DNA of 64,000 nt from Syntrophaceae bacterium. GTDB lineage: Bacteria; Desulfobacterota; Syntrophia; Syntrophales; Smithellaceae. The DNA lies in contig JAHDKI010000001.1 in NCBI GenBank assembly GCA_018436925.1, positions 1 through 64,000 on the forward strand, in the 5' to 3' direction. The position numbers and the translations under genes are program-made. Below are positions 32,881 to 41,836 of this stretch, piece after piece (position 1 is the first letter of the stretch; every line of letters begins with the position of its first letter). The notes under the pieces are model-generated. The model worked only from the letters and a program-made list of their open reading frames with translations, searched no databases and had not been told where the DNA came from.

Positions 32881-33900
32881 GTGCTGAATGTCGTCATCAT
32901 GGGAAATGGCCAGGATTATTGCGAAGTCATGTGCCAAGATCTGATCGGCGCAAAAAATGTTGTTTTCATTAACGAAAAAGATCATCTGAAATCGAATTTC
33001 GCCAGACTGGCGGATCTGGTCTTGCACAAAATCAGCAGAGAAACGGGTTGGTCCTTTTTCCGGCAAAGATATTTTGAAAGTTATTTATGCGGCGCCTTTT
33101 TGCCGGATGCGCCGCGTCTGCTGTTCGTCTTTTTCGATTCCAACCCCCATTCGCGCGACACATTTTTTCTGAGCTATTTAAAAGAAAAGTATCAGGCAAA
33201 ACTGATTTTATATGTCATGAATCCGACCACCGCCATCGCGCTGGATCCGGCTTTATGCCGCCATTTCTACGACGCGGTTTTTACCGTTTATGCCAGGGAT
33301 GCCGACGTTTTCGGCTGGCGCAGGTTGTCCCATCTTTATAGCCGCGCGCCGGATTGTGCGTCGTCCGGAGACAGGCGCTATAAATCGGATGTGTTTTTTG
33401 CCGGCCGGGCGAAAGACAGGCTGCCGAGCCTGTTGCGTCTTTACGAATTCTTGACGAGCCGCCAAGTGAAATGCGATTTTCATATTTGCGACGTGGATGA
33501 AAAAGACATGCTTTATGCCGGCGACATTACTTATAATCAATGGCTGCCCTACCCGGATATGCTCAGGCGCATGCAACACAGTAAGTGTGTCTTGGAGATG
33601 CTGCAAAGACCCGGAGAAGGTCCGACGCTCCGGATGATTGAAGCGGTCGTTTATAATAAGAAGATTCTAACAAACGATGCGGGGGCTTCGGAGAATCCCT
33701 TCTATGACGCACGGTTTATGCATATCTTTGATGTTCCGGGAAATCTCGATCTGCGTTTCATCCGTGACGAGACAGAACCGGACTTCGCTTACCGGGGAGA
33801 ATATTCAGCGTGGAACTTGATCAAGGCGCTTGATGAACTGTTCCCCGCGGACGGCTATTCGGATGAAAGGCAAAACGGAGAGCGGCATGGACGATTCTGA
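32881..33900 (+). CDS. Glycosyltransferase-like protein (GT-B/CgeB type)
   Basis: A protein of ~339 residues. The start region VVIMGNGQDY suits a Rossmann-like N-terminal domain. The C-terminal half (KSDVFFAGRAKDRLPSLLRLYEFL..PYPDMLRRMQHSKCVLEMLQRPGEGPTLRMIEAVVYNKKILTND) has the GT-B donor-site pattern E-G-x-T-x-R-x-x-E-A. It probably transfers a sugar in surface glycan synthesis. The start is uncertain: GTG at 32881 has GGAAAGG upstream, while ATG at 32818 and 32899 do not. It overlaps the next gene by 14 bases. First gene of the glycan cluster. Confidence 0.75.
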   Translation: MLNVVIMGNGQDYCEVMCQDLIGAKNVVFINEKDHLKSNFARLADLVLHKISRETGWSFFRQRYFESYLCGAFLPDAPRLLFVFFDSNPHSRDTFFLSYLKEKYQAKLILYVMNPTTAIALDPALCRHFYDAVFTVYARDADVFGWRRLSHLYSRAPDCASSGDRRYKSDVFFAGRAKDRLPSLLRLYEFLTSRQVKCDFHICDVDEKDMLYAGDITYNQWLPYPDMLRRMQHSKCVLEMLQRPGEGPTLRMIEAVVYNKKILTNDAGASENPFYDARFMHIFDVPGNLDLRFIRDETEPDFAYRGEYSAWNLIKALDELFPADGYSDERQNGERHGRF

Positions 33901-34825
33901 GAAAATAAAGAGATTGGCCGAGGACTATCAAAGGGCCCAAAGCGCGCTCGAGGCCTTGAATCAAACCTATGTTTCCGAAGAGTATTTGCTGGGCCGCAAG
34001 ATTTGGGAAACGTGGTGGCTGCGATTTATCGGAAGGGCGTACGATCTGGGCAGAACCTTGAAATCCAAAACGCCGTTTGGATCGCGCCGTGTAAACATCG
34101 ATCCTCCGTTTGAAAACAATATACAGTACCAAGACACCCTGGCGCTTTATGATTACAAGATTGCAATTTACACCTGCATTGTCGGCCAATATGACCGCCC
34201 TCAGGAGCCTCACTTCAAACCGGGCAATGTCGATTATCTGATGGTGACCGACGGGGCGTTTCCATCAGGCGGCGCCTGGGAGAGGATAGATATCCGCACC
34301 ATAAAAGGACTCCCGGATCTTGACCCCTCCCGTGTCTCCCGGTATGTCAAATTGCACCCGCATCTTTTCCTGAAAGAGTATGACTATTCGATTTACATTG
34401 ACGGCAACATAAAAACAGTGGGAGACCTGCGGTACCTGATCCATCTTTTGAATCCCTATGGTTTTGCGGCCAGCCTTCATCGACACAGAACCTGTGTGTA
34501 CGAAGAACTCGAACAATGTCTTCGCCTCGCAAAGGATGATCCGCAAGCCATGCGCCGGCAAATCGAAGCTTACCGTCAGGCGGGGATGCCGGAACAATAC
34601 GGATTGCTTGAAGCCAATCTGCTGGTGCGGGATCACCATAATCCGGCCTGTGTTGAAATCATGCAACGATGGTGGCGAGAGATCGTCAGACACAGCCGCC
34701 GCGATCAGTTGAGTTTGCCCTTTGTCCTCTGGGAGATGGGTATTCCGGTCTCCCAAATCGGGCGAGTAAGCAATAATGTGCACAAAATTCCTTCCATACG
34801 CATTGCATTGCATCCGGGAGGATGA
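33887..34825 (+). CDS. DUF616-type glycosyltransferase-like protein
   Basis: A 312-residue protein. The central part (YKIAIYTCIVGQYDRPQEP.., YLMVTDGAF.., RYVKLHPHLFLKEYDYSIYIDGNIK) matches DUF616, the TOD1/MUCI70 family of putative hexosyltransferases. IYIDGN supplies the DxD-like site. An N-terminal helical segment (~1-45) may be a coiled coil. The start follows GGAGAG and overlaps the previous gene by 14 bases, so translation is coupled. Likely adds a sugar to a surface polymer; acceptor unknown. Confidence 0.82.
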   Translation: MDDSEKIKRLAEDYQRAQSALEALNQTYVSEEYLLGRKIWETWWLRFIGRAYDLGRTLKSKTPFGSRRVNIDPPFENNIQYQDTLALYDYKIAIYTCIVGQYDRPQEPHFKPGNVDYLMVTDGAFPSGGAWERIDIRTIKGLPDLDPSRVSRYVKLHPHLFLKEYDYSIYIDGNIKTVGDLRYLIHLLNPYGFAASLHRHRTCVYEELEQCLRLAKDDPQAMRRQIEAYRQAGMPEQYGLLEANLLVRDHHNPACVEIMQRWWREIVRHSRRDQLSLPFVLWEMGIPVSQIGRVSNNVHKIPSIRIALHPGG

Positions 34826-34879
34826 TGCGTTTTAAACCGCCGCATCCAAAACGAATGAAACCATCTTGACGTTTGTGAT

Positions 34880-35629
34880 ATGAACGATACGAAAGCTCTA
34901 ACCATTGCATTCCATCTGACGGATCGATGCAATTTGCGCTGCCGGGGTTGTCACTGGTTTTCTTCTCCGGTCCGTGAGGTTGAGGAAGTCGAAGGGGAGC
35001 ATTATATTCGCTGGGTCGAGAAGAATCGACGCAGGATCGGCGCCATCAAGCTCAGCGGCGGGGAGCCCACGCTCTATAAAGATTTTCTTACGCTTGTGAA
35101 CCATTTGCCGAAGGATCTCCCGCTGATTATCAATACGAACGGCACCCGCGCCCAAACGCTCCGAAACATAGATCGCCGCGATAATATGATATTGAAGGTA
35201 TCGGTAAATCGTCCTGTTTCCGAGTTTTTTGAAAAGGACATTGAAGCCTTGGGATATCCCTGCTCTTTTCATTCTTTCAATGGTGTCGCTCGCAGGCCCA
35301 ATTTGACCAATGAACTTGAATTTGGATGGGAGTCGGATCTAATCGGCAGAAACGGAAGGTGTCTTCCCAAATTCATCCGGTTCGGCGCCGACGGTTGGGC
35401 GTATAATTGTGAAAAAGGATTAAGGGAAAAAGATGAAACGTTAAGATGCGGCTTTTCCCTGTGGGGCGGCGACATGAATCTTCGCGGGAAAACCTGTCGG
35501 ATCACGCAAGCGTGTTTGTCAAATTTCTGCAATGAAAATGACATGCTGTCGTCTGCGAGTGCAAGAATCAAATGGCGTGTTCGGAACGTTTTGGGCCGCT
35601 TTCTTGCCGCTGCGCGCTTGGTTTTATGA
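34880..35629 (+). CDS. Radical SAM protein in glycan cluster
   Basis: A 249-residue radical SAM protein. C-x3-C-x2-C is CNLRCRGC, and the SAM motif is LSGGEPTLYKD. Three to four further cysteines near the end (CLPKF, CEKG, CRITQACLSNFC) might bind a second cluster, though they do not form a clear SPASM arrangement. The sequence FHLTDRCNLRCRGCHWFSSP resembles peptide- or sugar-modifying members rather than activases. Placed between a DUF616 protein and a glycosyltransferase, it may modify a glycan or a linked peptide. Substrate unknown. Converges with the next gene, overlapping by 6 bases. Confidence 0.85.
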   Translation: MNDTKALTIAFHLTDRCNLRCRGCHWFSSPVREVEEVEGEHYIRWVEKNRRRIGAIKLSGGEPTLYKDFLTLVNHLPKDLPLIINTNGTRAQTLRNIDRRDNMILKVSVNRPVSEFFEKDIEALGYPCSFHSFNGVARRPNLTNELEFGWESDLIGRNGRCLPKFIRFGADGWAYNCEKGLREKDETLRCGFSLWGGDMNLRGKTCRITQACLSNFCNENDMLSSASARIKWRVRNVLGRFLAAARLVL

Positions 35630-36712
35630 AAGGGGCCGGGACAAAAGCAATCGAATGCGAGAGAGAATCCGCCGGGGGCTGAGCCTGCCGATGGCCCTTT
35701 TGGCTTTTCGGATCCAATGTTTCAATATATGAAAAACGAACCGGCTGAAATAAGGATGGGCGGCAAAGGCGCGCAGTTTAACCCTTTTGCAAAGGCCCTG
35801 TTTTCGAAAGGAGGAATCCTGCCGGTACAAACGGAAATAGATTTGGTACTGTTGGACTAACTTTTCAGCATAAAGTCGAATTGTTTCTTTGTCGATTTTA
35901 TCTGTGACGAGGATTTTATTATATCCCCGTATGCCGCTCAGGCAGATGTAATGGTAGGCATAGCCGACGGCATGAAGGTCGATTTGTTCCATGCGCTTCA
36001 AAACATGCAGCGGCACTTGAAGCCTGCTTTTTACGACATTTAAGGTGACTTTATTTCTGGTGATGCTCTCCGGATTATGAACATAATGATAAAAAGCGCC
36101 GCCAATGGTGACGAATTTGCGGCAAACGCTCAACAGGTCCGGTAAAACGGCATAGTCTTCAAAGACATGTCCCTCTATAAACCGGATGTTTTCAAAAAGG
36201 AAGCGCCTGTACAGTTTGCTCCACGCGCCGACGTGGATCTGTTTTGTTTCGAAAAAAGCGATAAACATTTCCTCTCGCCGATGGTAGGAGGCTTCTTTAA
36301 AGACGATCTCATCCTGAATACGGCCCTTTTCATCCGCATGGCGATACCCCGTTTGCACGATATCGGCATGATGATTCAGGGCGGCCTTGACCAGCGTCGC
36401 ATACATTTCCCGGCCGACAAAATCATCTCCATCGACAAAACCGACATAGTCGCCTCTCATCAGCGCAAGTCCCGCATTGCGCGCGCTGGAAAGTCCCCCA
36501 TTTTCTTTATGGACGACCCTGATCCGCGAATCCTGTTCCCGGTAGGCATCGCATATCAGGCCGCTGGGATCCGTCGAACCGTCGTCCACCAGGATGATTT
36601 CAAGATTTTGATAACTTTGGTTTAAAAGACTTTCAACGCATCGGTCCAGATATCTGGAAACATTATACACGGCGACTATGACGCTGACCAAAGGCTTATC
36701 AGATATCGACAT
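35624..36712 (-). CDS. Family 2 glycosyltransferase
   Basis: A 362-residue GT-A enzyme. LVSVIVAVYNVSRYLDRCVESLLNQSYQNLEIILVDDGSTD is the family 2 nucleotide-sugar-binding start, and GDYVGFVDGDDFV carries the DxD metal site. A catalytic ED-type region (FEDYAVLPDLL) follows. The C-terminal ~100 residues are basic and may lie on the membrane. It transfers a sugar from a nucleotide donor in surface polysaccharide synthesis. Opposite orientation to the other cluster genes. Confidence 0.92.
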   Translation of the reverse strand: MSISDKPLVSVIVAVYNVSRYLDRCVESLLNQSYQNLEIILVDDGSTDPSGLICDAYREQDSRIRVVHKENGGLSSARNAGLALMRGDYVGFVDGDDFVGREMYATLVKAALNHHADIVQTGYRHADEKGRIQDEIVFKEASYHRREEMFIAFFETKQIHVGAWSKLYRRFLFENIRFIEGHVFEDYAVLPDLLSVCRKFVTIGGAFYHYVHNPESITRNKVTLNVVKSRLQVPLHVLKRMEQIDLHAVGYAYHYICLSGIRGYNKILVTDKIDKETIRLYAEKLVQQYQIYFRLYRQDSSFRKQGLCKRVKLRAFAAHPYFSRFVFHILKHWIRKAKRAIGRLSPRRILSRIRLLLSRPLS

Positions 36713-37073
36713 GATCGCACGGCCTCAACTTTCCTTCACACGGATTCGGCGGAAATGCCTGCTGTCTATACGCTTAAGACAACGGTCTTATCAAGGATTA
36801 TGTCGATTCGATGATCTTCCGAAAAAAGGGCCGAACGCATCCGGCGGGGGACCGGTGTCTTCGGGGCGGTAAAGGGAGTCCTTCCGGATGGATCAAAACG
36901 GATGAACTCCGTTCCAACCTGTGATAAAAACAATGCGCGCAGAGAATGTTTCGAATCTCCGGCCATGTCGGACGGCCTGTTCTTCCGGCAGGGCGAAGTT
37001 GAAGAGCGCAGCCAAATTCATGCAGCCGCCGTGAATCGTGAATTCACGGTCGGGGGAAGAAAAGAATCCATTC
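36713..37073. promoter_or_regulatory. Divergent intergenic region
   Basis: A 361-base gap between the divergent glycosyltransferase and ABC flippase genes. No gene is supported. An 8-bp hairpin CCGTGAAT/ATTCACGG (37029-37049) lies just before the flippase and could be an operator or leader structure. Promoters for both genes must lie here. Confidence 0.4.
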
Positions 37074-38879
37074 ATGGAATCGCGTTTCAGGAAAATATGT
37101 TTTCTCATCGGCGGACGGACTCGGGCAAAGCTGCTCGTTCTTTTGGTCATGATGATCATCAATGCGCTGATGGAAATGGCGGGGATCGGAGCGATTCCGG
37201 TGTTTATATTCATGATCTCCAATCCTGAAACGTTGTTGCAAAATAGATGGGTCGCGCCGGTTGCACGGGATCTCCATATCGCTACGGCCCAGCAGCTGAT
37301 GCTATGGGGTTTCGGATTTCTGGCCGTTTTATTCGTTGTGAAAAATGCCTTTTTAAGTCTGCTGATTTCCATAAAAGCCAAAGTGACCTACCAAGAGCAA
37401 ATCCGCCTGGGGAATCGTTTGTTCAAAGCATACATGAAGGCGCGCTATCCTTTTTTCTTAAACCGCAACTCGGCTGAGTTGCTGCGCAATGTCAACAACG
37501 AAACCGGCACGATCATCGCGGGTGTGATCATGCCGCTTCTGCAAATCGTCATGAACGGACTGATCTTGTTCATGATTGTGGTGTTGCTGCTGAAAACAGA
37601 GCCGGTAATCACCCTGTTGACCTTTGCGGTTTTGGGAACAGTCAGTTTTCTTTTTATCCACTTGAATAAAAAGAAAGACATGGCCTACGGCAGGCAGGAG
37701 CAGCGCGAGCGAAGCCGGATGAATAAAATCGTTTTGGAAGGTGTTGCGGGAATTAAGGATATCAAGGTGCTCGGCCGCGAAGACAGCTTTCTTGCGCAAT
37801 ACGGGTTCAGCGCCCTGCAGACGGCCGTCGCCCAACGACACAAGAATATCTTGACAGAGCTGCCCCGGCCTCTCATGGAAATCATTGCCGTGTTCACTTT
37901 GTTGTTCATTTCATTCATGTTGCTGATGACGGGGCGAACGACCGATTCGTTTGTTCCCGTTCTGGCTCTTTTCGGCGCGGCAACCATGCGTCTGCTGCCG
38001 ACTTTGAGAATCATCGTGTCCGCCTTGACGGATATCCGCTACAATCTGTGTGCGATTGATCCAGTGTACAATGATCTGGAGTGCCTGGAAAAGCATCCCG
38101 ACCGGCGCCTGAAGGCGGATAACACGAATTCGCTCGAGCCCTATCCTTTTTCCTGTCGGATGATCTTTGAAGACGTCAGTTATGCTTATCCCCAGGGACG
38201 CCAGGAAGCCGTTCGCCATATCGATCTGATCATACCGAAAGGAGCCATGGTCGGGTTGGTCGGGCCGTCAGGCGCGGGGAAAACGACGCTCGTGGATATT
38301 CTCCTGGGCTTACTCGAACCGCAGCAGGGACGCGTTTTGGCGGACAATCAGAATATTTTTGAAGATATCCGGCGATGGCGGATGAATCTGGGCTATATTC
38401 CCCAAACCATTTATCTAAGCGATGATACCATCCGTCGAAACATCGCCTTCGGTCTACCGGATGAATACATTGACGAGGTCCAGCTCATTCGGGCTGTTCG
38501 ATCCGCCCAACTCGAAGCATTCATTCAAGGCCTGCCTGGAGGCTTGGATACGGTTGTGGGAGAAAGGGGGATTCGTCTCTCCGGCGGGCAGAGGCAACGC
38601 ATCGGCATCGCCCGGGCTTTATACAACAATCCGCAGATTTTGATTATGGACGAAGCGACCTCGGCGCTGGACAATATTACGGAGCAATTCATCATTGAAG
38701 CGCTGGAAACGCTCAGAAGCGACAGAACGATTATCATGATTGCCCACCGGCTGACGACGGTTCGCAACTGCGATGTGATCTATCTGCTTGATGACGGCTT
38801 CATAGTGGGGCATGGCGGCTATGAAGACCTGCTGAAGAACAGCAGCGCGTTTCGAAAAATGAATCTGATGGGCACGTAA
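37074..38879 (+). CDS. ABC exporter/flippase (PglK- or MsbA-like half transporter)
   Basis: A ~601-residue half transporter. Six membrane segments lie in residues ~15-310, followed by a nucleotide-binding domain with Walker A GPSGAGKTT, signature LSGGQRQR, Walker B ILIMDEATSALD and switch histidine IAHRLTT. Homodimers of such proteins flip lipid-linked oligosaccharides or lipid A across the inner membrane. The glycan cluster context favours a lipid-linked oligosaccharide. The start is uncertain: ATG at 37074 has only a distant GGGGGAAG, and a GTG at 37038 is also in frame. Confidence 0.9.
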   Translation: MESRFRKICFLIGGRTRAKLLVLLVMMIINALMEMAGIGAIPVFIFMISNPETLLQNRWVAPVARDLHIATAQQLMLWGFGFLAVLFVVKNAFLSLLISIKAKVTYQEQIRLGNRLFKAYMKARYPFFLNRNSAELLRNVNNETGTIIAGVIMPLLQIVMNGLILFMIVVLLLKTEPVITLLTFAVLGTVSFLFIHLNKKKDMAYGRQEQRERSRMNKIVLEGVAGIKDIKVLGREDSFLAQYGFSALQTAVAQRHKNILTELPRPLMEIIAVFTLLFISFMLLMTGRTTDSFVPVLALFGAATMRLLPTLRIIVSALTDIRYNLCAIDPVYNDLECLEKHPDRRLKADNTNSLEPYPFSCRMIFEDVSYAYPQGRQEAVRHIDLIIPKGAMVGLVGPSGAGKTTLVDILLGLLEPQQGRVLADNQNIFEDIRRWRMNLGYIPQTIYLSDDTIRRNIAFGLPDEYIDEVQLIRAVRSAQLEAFIQGLPGGLDTVVGERGIRLSGGQRQRIGIARALYNNPQILIMDEATSALDNITEQFIIEALETLRSDRTIIMIAHRLTTVRNCDVIYLLDDGFIVGHGGYEDLLKNSSAFRKMNLMGT

Positions 38880-38997
38880 GCGGGAGTCATGCCGCGAAGC
38901 GCTCAGCGCGCCGACTGTCTGCCTTGCGCAGGAGGCGAGGACCGGAATAAAAAAGTCAGCAGGCCTGTGTCTGAAAGGAATCTTGCCCGCGATTTTT

Positions 38998-40416
38998 TTA
39001 TGAAGCGTTTGTCGAAGCGCTCATTTCAATCCAGGCCACGGCTTTCAGAATTCTTTCACGAACGCATTTTGAACCCAGAGTCGCCATGACTTCGTCGATG
39101 CCGGGGCTGACCGTCTTTCCCGTCAAAGCGATTCTCAGAGGTTGAGCGACAGCCTTGAATTTAATGCCCCTTTTTTCGATAAAGTCCTTAAGGAAGGACT
39201 CGATGCCCTCTTTGTTGAAAGGTTCAACCGATTCGATAGATGCCGCCAGCGCCTTCAGATGATCGGCGACATCCGCCGTGAGAAATTTGCCGGCCGCCTC
39301 CGGGTCGTATAAAACGTCGTCCGCAAAATAAAAACCGGCGGCGGAGGCCATTTCCACAAGAGTTTTGGCGCGCGGCTGAAGATCCGCAATGACTTTCTGC
39401 ATGAAGTCGTCATCCCGGCCTTTGGCTTCGGCCGGCCAAAGCGGCTTCATTTCTTCAAGCAGGCGGCGCGTGTCGGCTTCCTTGATATAATGGGCGTTGA
39501 GCCACAGAAGCTTTTCGGGATTGAACACGGCCGGCGACTTTCCGACCGCGTCCAGCGTGAACAGATCGACCAGTTCGGGAAGTGAAAAGATTTCCTGATC
39601 ACCGTGCGACCAGCCCAGACGGACCAGATAGTTGACCAGCGCGTCGGGCAGATAGCCCATATCCTTGTAGGCCATCACCGACGTCGCGCCGTGTCGCTTG
39701 CTCAACCGGGTTTTATCCGAGCCCAGAATCATCGGAACGTGGGCGAATTTCGGCACGTCAAAACCGAGCGCCTGATACATCAGGATCTGGCGCGGGGTGT
39801 TGTTGACGTGATCGTCGCCCCGGATGACGTGGGTGATATTCATCATTGCGTCATCGATAACCACCGCAAAGTTATACGTCGGGTACCCGTCGGCCCGTTC
39901 AATGATCAGGTCATCGAGTTCTTCGTTGTTAAAACTGATGTTGCCTTTGACGAGATCTTCAACGATCGTGACACCCGTTTCGGCGCCGCGGAATCTCACC
40001 ACGCTGCCGGGCGTTTTCTTGAGATTCTTATTCCGGCAGGTGCCGTCATACTTGGGTTTGCGGCCCTCAGCCAGAGCTTTTTTGCGTTTGTTTTCCAGCG
40101 CTTCCGGTGTGCAGGTGCAGTAGTAGGCTTTCCCCTCCTCAATCAGCTTCAAAACCATGTTGCGGTGCAGACCGACGCGTTCAGCCTGAAAAAAGGGGCC
40201 TTCGTCCCAGGTGAGCCCCATCCAAGCCATAGCGTCCAGAATGGCTTTTGTGGATGCCTCCGTGGAGCGCTCTTGATCCGTGTCTTCGATGCGCAAAACG
40301 AAACGACCTCCGGTGTGGCGGGCGAAAAGCCAGTTGAAAAGGGCGGTTCGGGCGCCGCCGATATGCAAATATCCCGTCGGAGAGGGAGCAAAACGGGTGC
40401 GAAGAGTTGAGGTCAT
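38998..40416 (-). CDS. gltX: Glutamate-tRNA ligase
   Basis: A 472-residue class I synthetase. The HIGH motif appears as [13 protein letters not shown], the KMSKS loop as [10 protein letters not shown], and IEDTDQERS is a conserved active-site segment. A cysteine pair (YYCTCTPEA) and later C (GTCRN) suggest the zinc-binding insertion. It charges tRNA-Glu, and in organisms lacking GlnRS also tRNA-Gln. Cytoplasmic. Divergent from the DUF177-rpmF operon with a 161-base gap. Confidence 0.97.
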   Translation of the reverse strand: MTSTLRTRFAPSPTGYLHIGGARTALFNWLFARHTGGRFVLRIEDTDQERSTEASTKAILDAMAWMGLTWDEGPFFQAERVGLHRNMVLKLIEEGKAYYCTCTPEALENKRKKALAEGRKPKYDGTCRNKNLKKTPGSVVRFRGAETGVTIVEDLVKGNISFNNEELDDLIIERADGYPTYNFAVVIDDAMMNITHVIRGDDHVNNTPRQILMYQALGFDVPKFAHVPMILGSDKTRLSKRHGATSVMAYKDMGYLPDALVNYLVRLGWSHGDQEIFSLPELVDLFTLDAVGKSPAVFNPEKLLWLNAHYIKEADTRRLLEEMKPLWPAEAKGRDDDFMQKVIADLQPRAKTLVEMASAAGFYFADDVLYDPEAAGKFLTADVADHLKALAASIESVEPFNKEGIESFLKDFIEKRGIKFKAVAQPLRIALTGKTVSPGIDEVMATLGSKCVRERILKAVAWIEMSASTNAS

Positions 40417-40520
40417 AGATTTGCCTTAAATTTTTGCCGATTCTATAGGATTGCCTTCCCGAATTTGTCAAGCGCTATATCATTTCTCAAGCCAAATTAT
40501 CCTTGACAATATGACATTTT

Positions 40521-40560
40521 TATAATTTACTTGCGCGCTTAACGCGGCAGGTAAATTATA
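40521..40560. promoter_or_regulatory. Long inverted repeat containing -10-like boxes
   Basis: TATAATTTAC at 40521 and its exact complement GTAAATTATA at 40551 extend inward (TTGC-GCG with CGC-GGCAG, one bulged base) to a near-complete 17-bp hairpin with a 5-base loop. TATAAT therefore reads on both strands between divergent gltX and DUF177. TTGACA at 40503 is only 12 bases before the plus-strand box, too close for an ordinary promoter pair. It may be an operator, a leader hairpin or paired promoters. Confidence 0.6.
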
Positions 40561-40577
40561 CAGGGCAGCTCGACGTC

Positions 40578-41120
40578 ATGGCCGATTCTTTGAAAATCAA
40601 TGTTACGATTCTTCCCGATTCGGGCCTGCATCTGGTCTTTTCGGAAGGGCCGCAATGGTTTGAAAACTGTTTTCCTCCGGATGCGCCGCCGGATATTTCG
40701 CTGCGTCGGGTCGACGTGGATTGTGTGATCACCAGGTCCCAGGACACGGTTTTAGTCAAAGGCCGGTTCGACGCGGAGATTTCGGCCCCCTGCAGCCGAT
40801 GCCTGGAGACGGCGTCGCTTTTGGTCGGTGCGGATTTTCTATATACCCTGATTCCTGCGAGACCCGAAACGCGGGAAGATCTGGAGCTTTCCGCCGAGGA
40901 TCTGGAAACCGGGTATTACACCGGTGATTTTATTGATCTGGCGCCGATGCTTTGCGAACAGATTATTTTGCAGGTGCCGATGAGGGTGTTATGCGCCGAA
41001 ACCTGCAAAGGTTTATGCCCGCGATGCGGCGAAAACTTGAACACAACGTCATGCCGGTGCCGGGAGGAAGAGACGGATCCCCGTCTGGCTGTATTGAAAC
41101 AATTTAAGGTTAAAAAATAA
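40578..41120 (+). CDS. DUF177 (YceD-type) protein
   Basis: A 180-residue protein with the DUF177 signature: CSRCLE early and a C-terminal tetracysteine LCAETCKGLCPRCGENLNTTSCRC, which probably binds zinc. The family almost always precedes rpmF, as here (18 bases away), and is linked to 23S rRNA accumulation or ribosome assembly in plants and bacteria. The start lacks an obvious Shine-Dalgarno. The strong hairpin just upstream may govern expression. Confidence 0.9.
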   Translation: MADSLKINVTILPDSGLHLVFSEGPQWFENCFPPDAPPDISLRRVDVDCVITRSQDTVLVKGRFDAEISAPCSRCLETASLLVGADFLYTLIPARPETREDLELSAEDLETGYYTGDFIDLAPMLCEQIILQVPMRVLCAETCKGLCPRCGENLNTTSCRCREEETDPRLAVLKQFKVKK

Positions 41121-41138
41121 GAAAGAGGTTAATGAACC

Positions 41139-41321
41139 ATGCCAAATCCAGTAAAACGACATTCGAAAACCAGGCGCAATACCCGCAGGGCTCACGACTT
41201 TCTGACCCCTTCGTCTTTGTCGGTTTGTCCGCAATGCAATGAACCCAAACTGCCTCACCGCGTCTGTCCGAACTGCGGCACCTATAAAGGCCGGGAAGTG
41301 ACTTCGGAAAAAATTTCCTGA
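41139..41321 (+). CDS. rpmF: 50S ribosomal protein L32
   Basis: A 60-residue protein starting [20 protein letters not shown], the standard L32 opening, with the zinc-binding pairs CPQC and CPNC. The length is typical. Part of the large ribosomal subunit. Co-transcribed with the DUF177 gene. Confidence 0.97.
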   Translation: MPNPVKRHSKTRRNTRRAHDFLTPSSLSVCPQCNEPKLPHRVCPNCGTYKGREVTSEKIS

Positions 41322-41569
41322 TCGACCTATTTTTTTTTCACTGCAAAGGCGAATCCGGAGGGATAGCGCTTTTATCGGGTCGCCGCAAAGACTGATGACT
41401 TGGTGAAGCGTTTTTTTTCGGAGCTTGATCGTTTGGCGCGAGGGGCGGTCTTTACGGCCTTGCGCCCGCGGTTAAAAAAATGAAGATTTTTTTTGAAAAA
41501 ACAGGTAAAAGGTCGGCATTTGTTACTAATATGGCAGTCTAATTTTTAAGGCTGGAGGAGGAGAATTTC
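41322..41569. other. Gap where plsX-fabHDG usually lie
   Basis: A 248-base stretch with no gene. It is A/T-rich towards the end and contains GGAGGAGGAG for acpP. In related bacteria plsX, fabH, fabD and fabG commonly sit here. A separate promoter for acpP is likely but not identified. Confidence 0.45.
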
Positions 41570-41806
41570 ATGACATTAGAAGAAAAAGTCATCAAGCTCG
41601 TGATGGAACAGTTGGATGTGACCAAAGAGCAGTGCGTTCCGGAAGCTTCTTTTATTGACGATTTGGGGGCGGATTCCTTGGATCTCGTCGAGCTGATTAT
41701 GGAGATGGAAGAAGTCTTCGGCGTGGAAATTGCCGACGAAGAGCTGGAAAAAATTCGCACAATTAAAGATGTTATCGATTTTCTTCAGAAAAAAGGAATC
41801 AATTAG
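41570..41806 (+). CDS. acpP: Acyl carrier protein
   Basis: A 78-residue acidic protein with the phosphopantetheine serine in DLGADSLDLVELIMEME, the exact ACP motif. It carries growing acyl chains in fatty acid synthesis. A strong GGAGGAGGAG ribosome site suits high expression. fabF follows after 30 bases. Confidence 0.97.
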   Translation: MTLEEKVIKLVMEQLDVTKEQCVPEASFIDDLGADSLDLVELIMEMEEVFGVEIADEELEKIRTIKDVIDFLQKKGIN

Positions 41807-41836
41807 GTCTTAAACAACGACCGGAGTGCCTTATCG

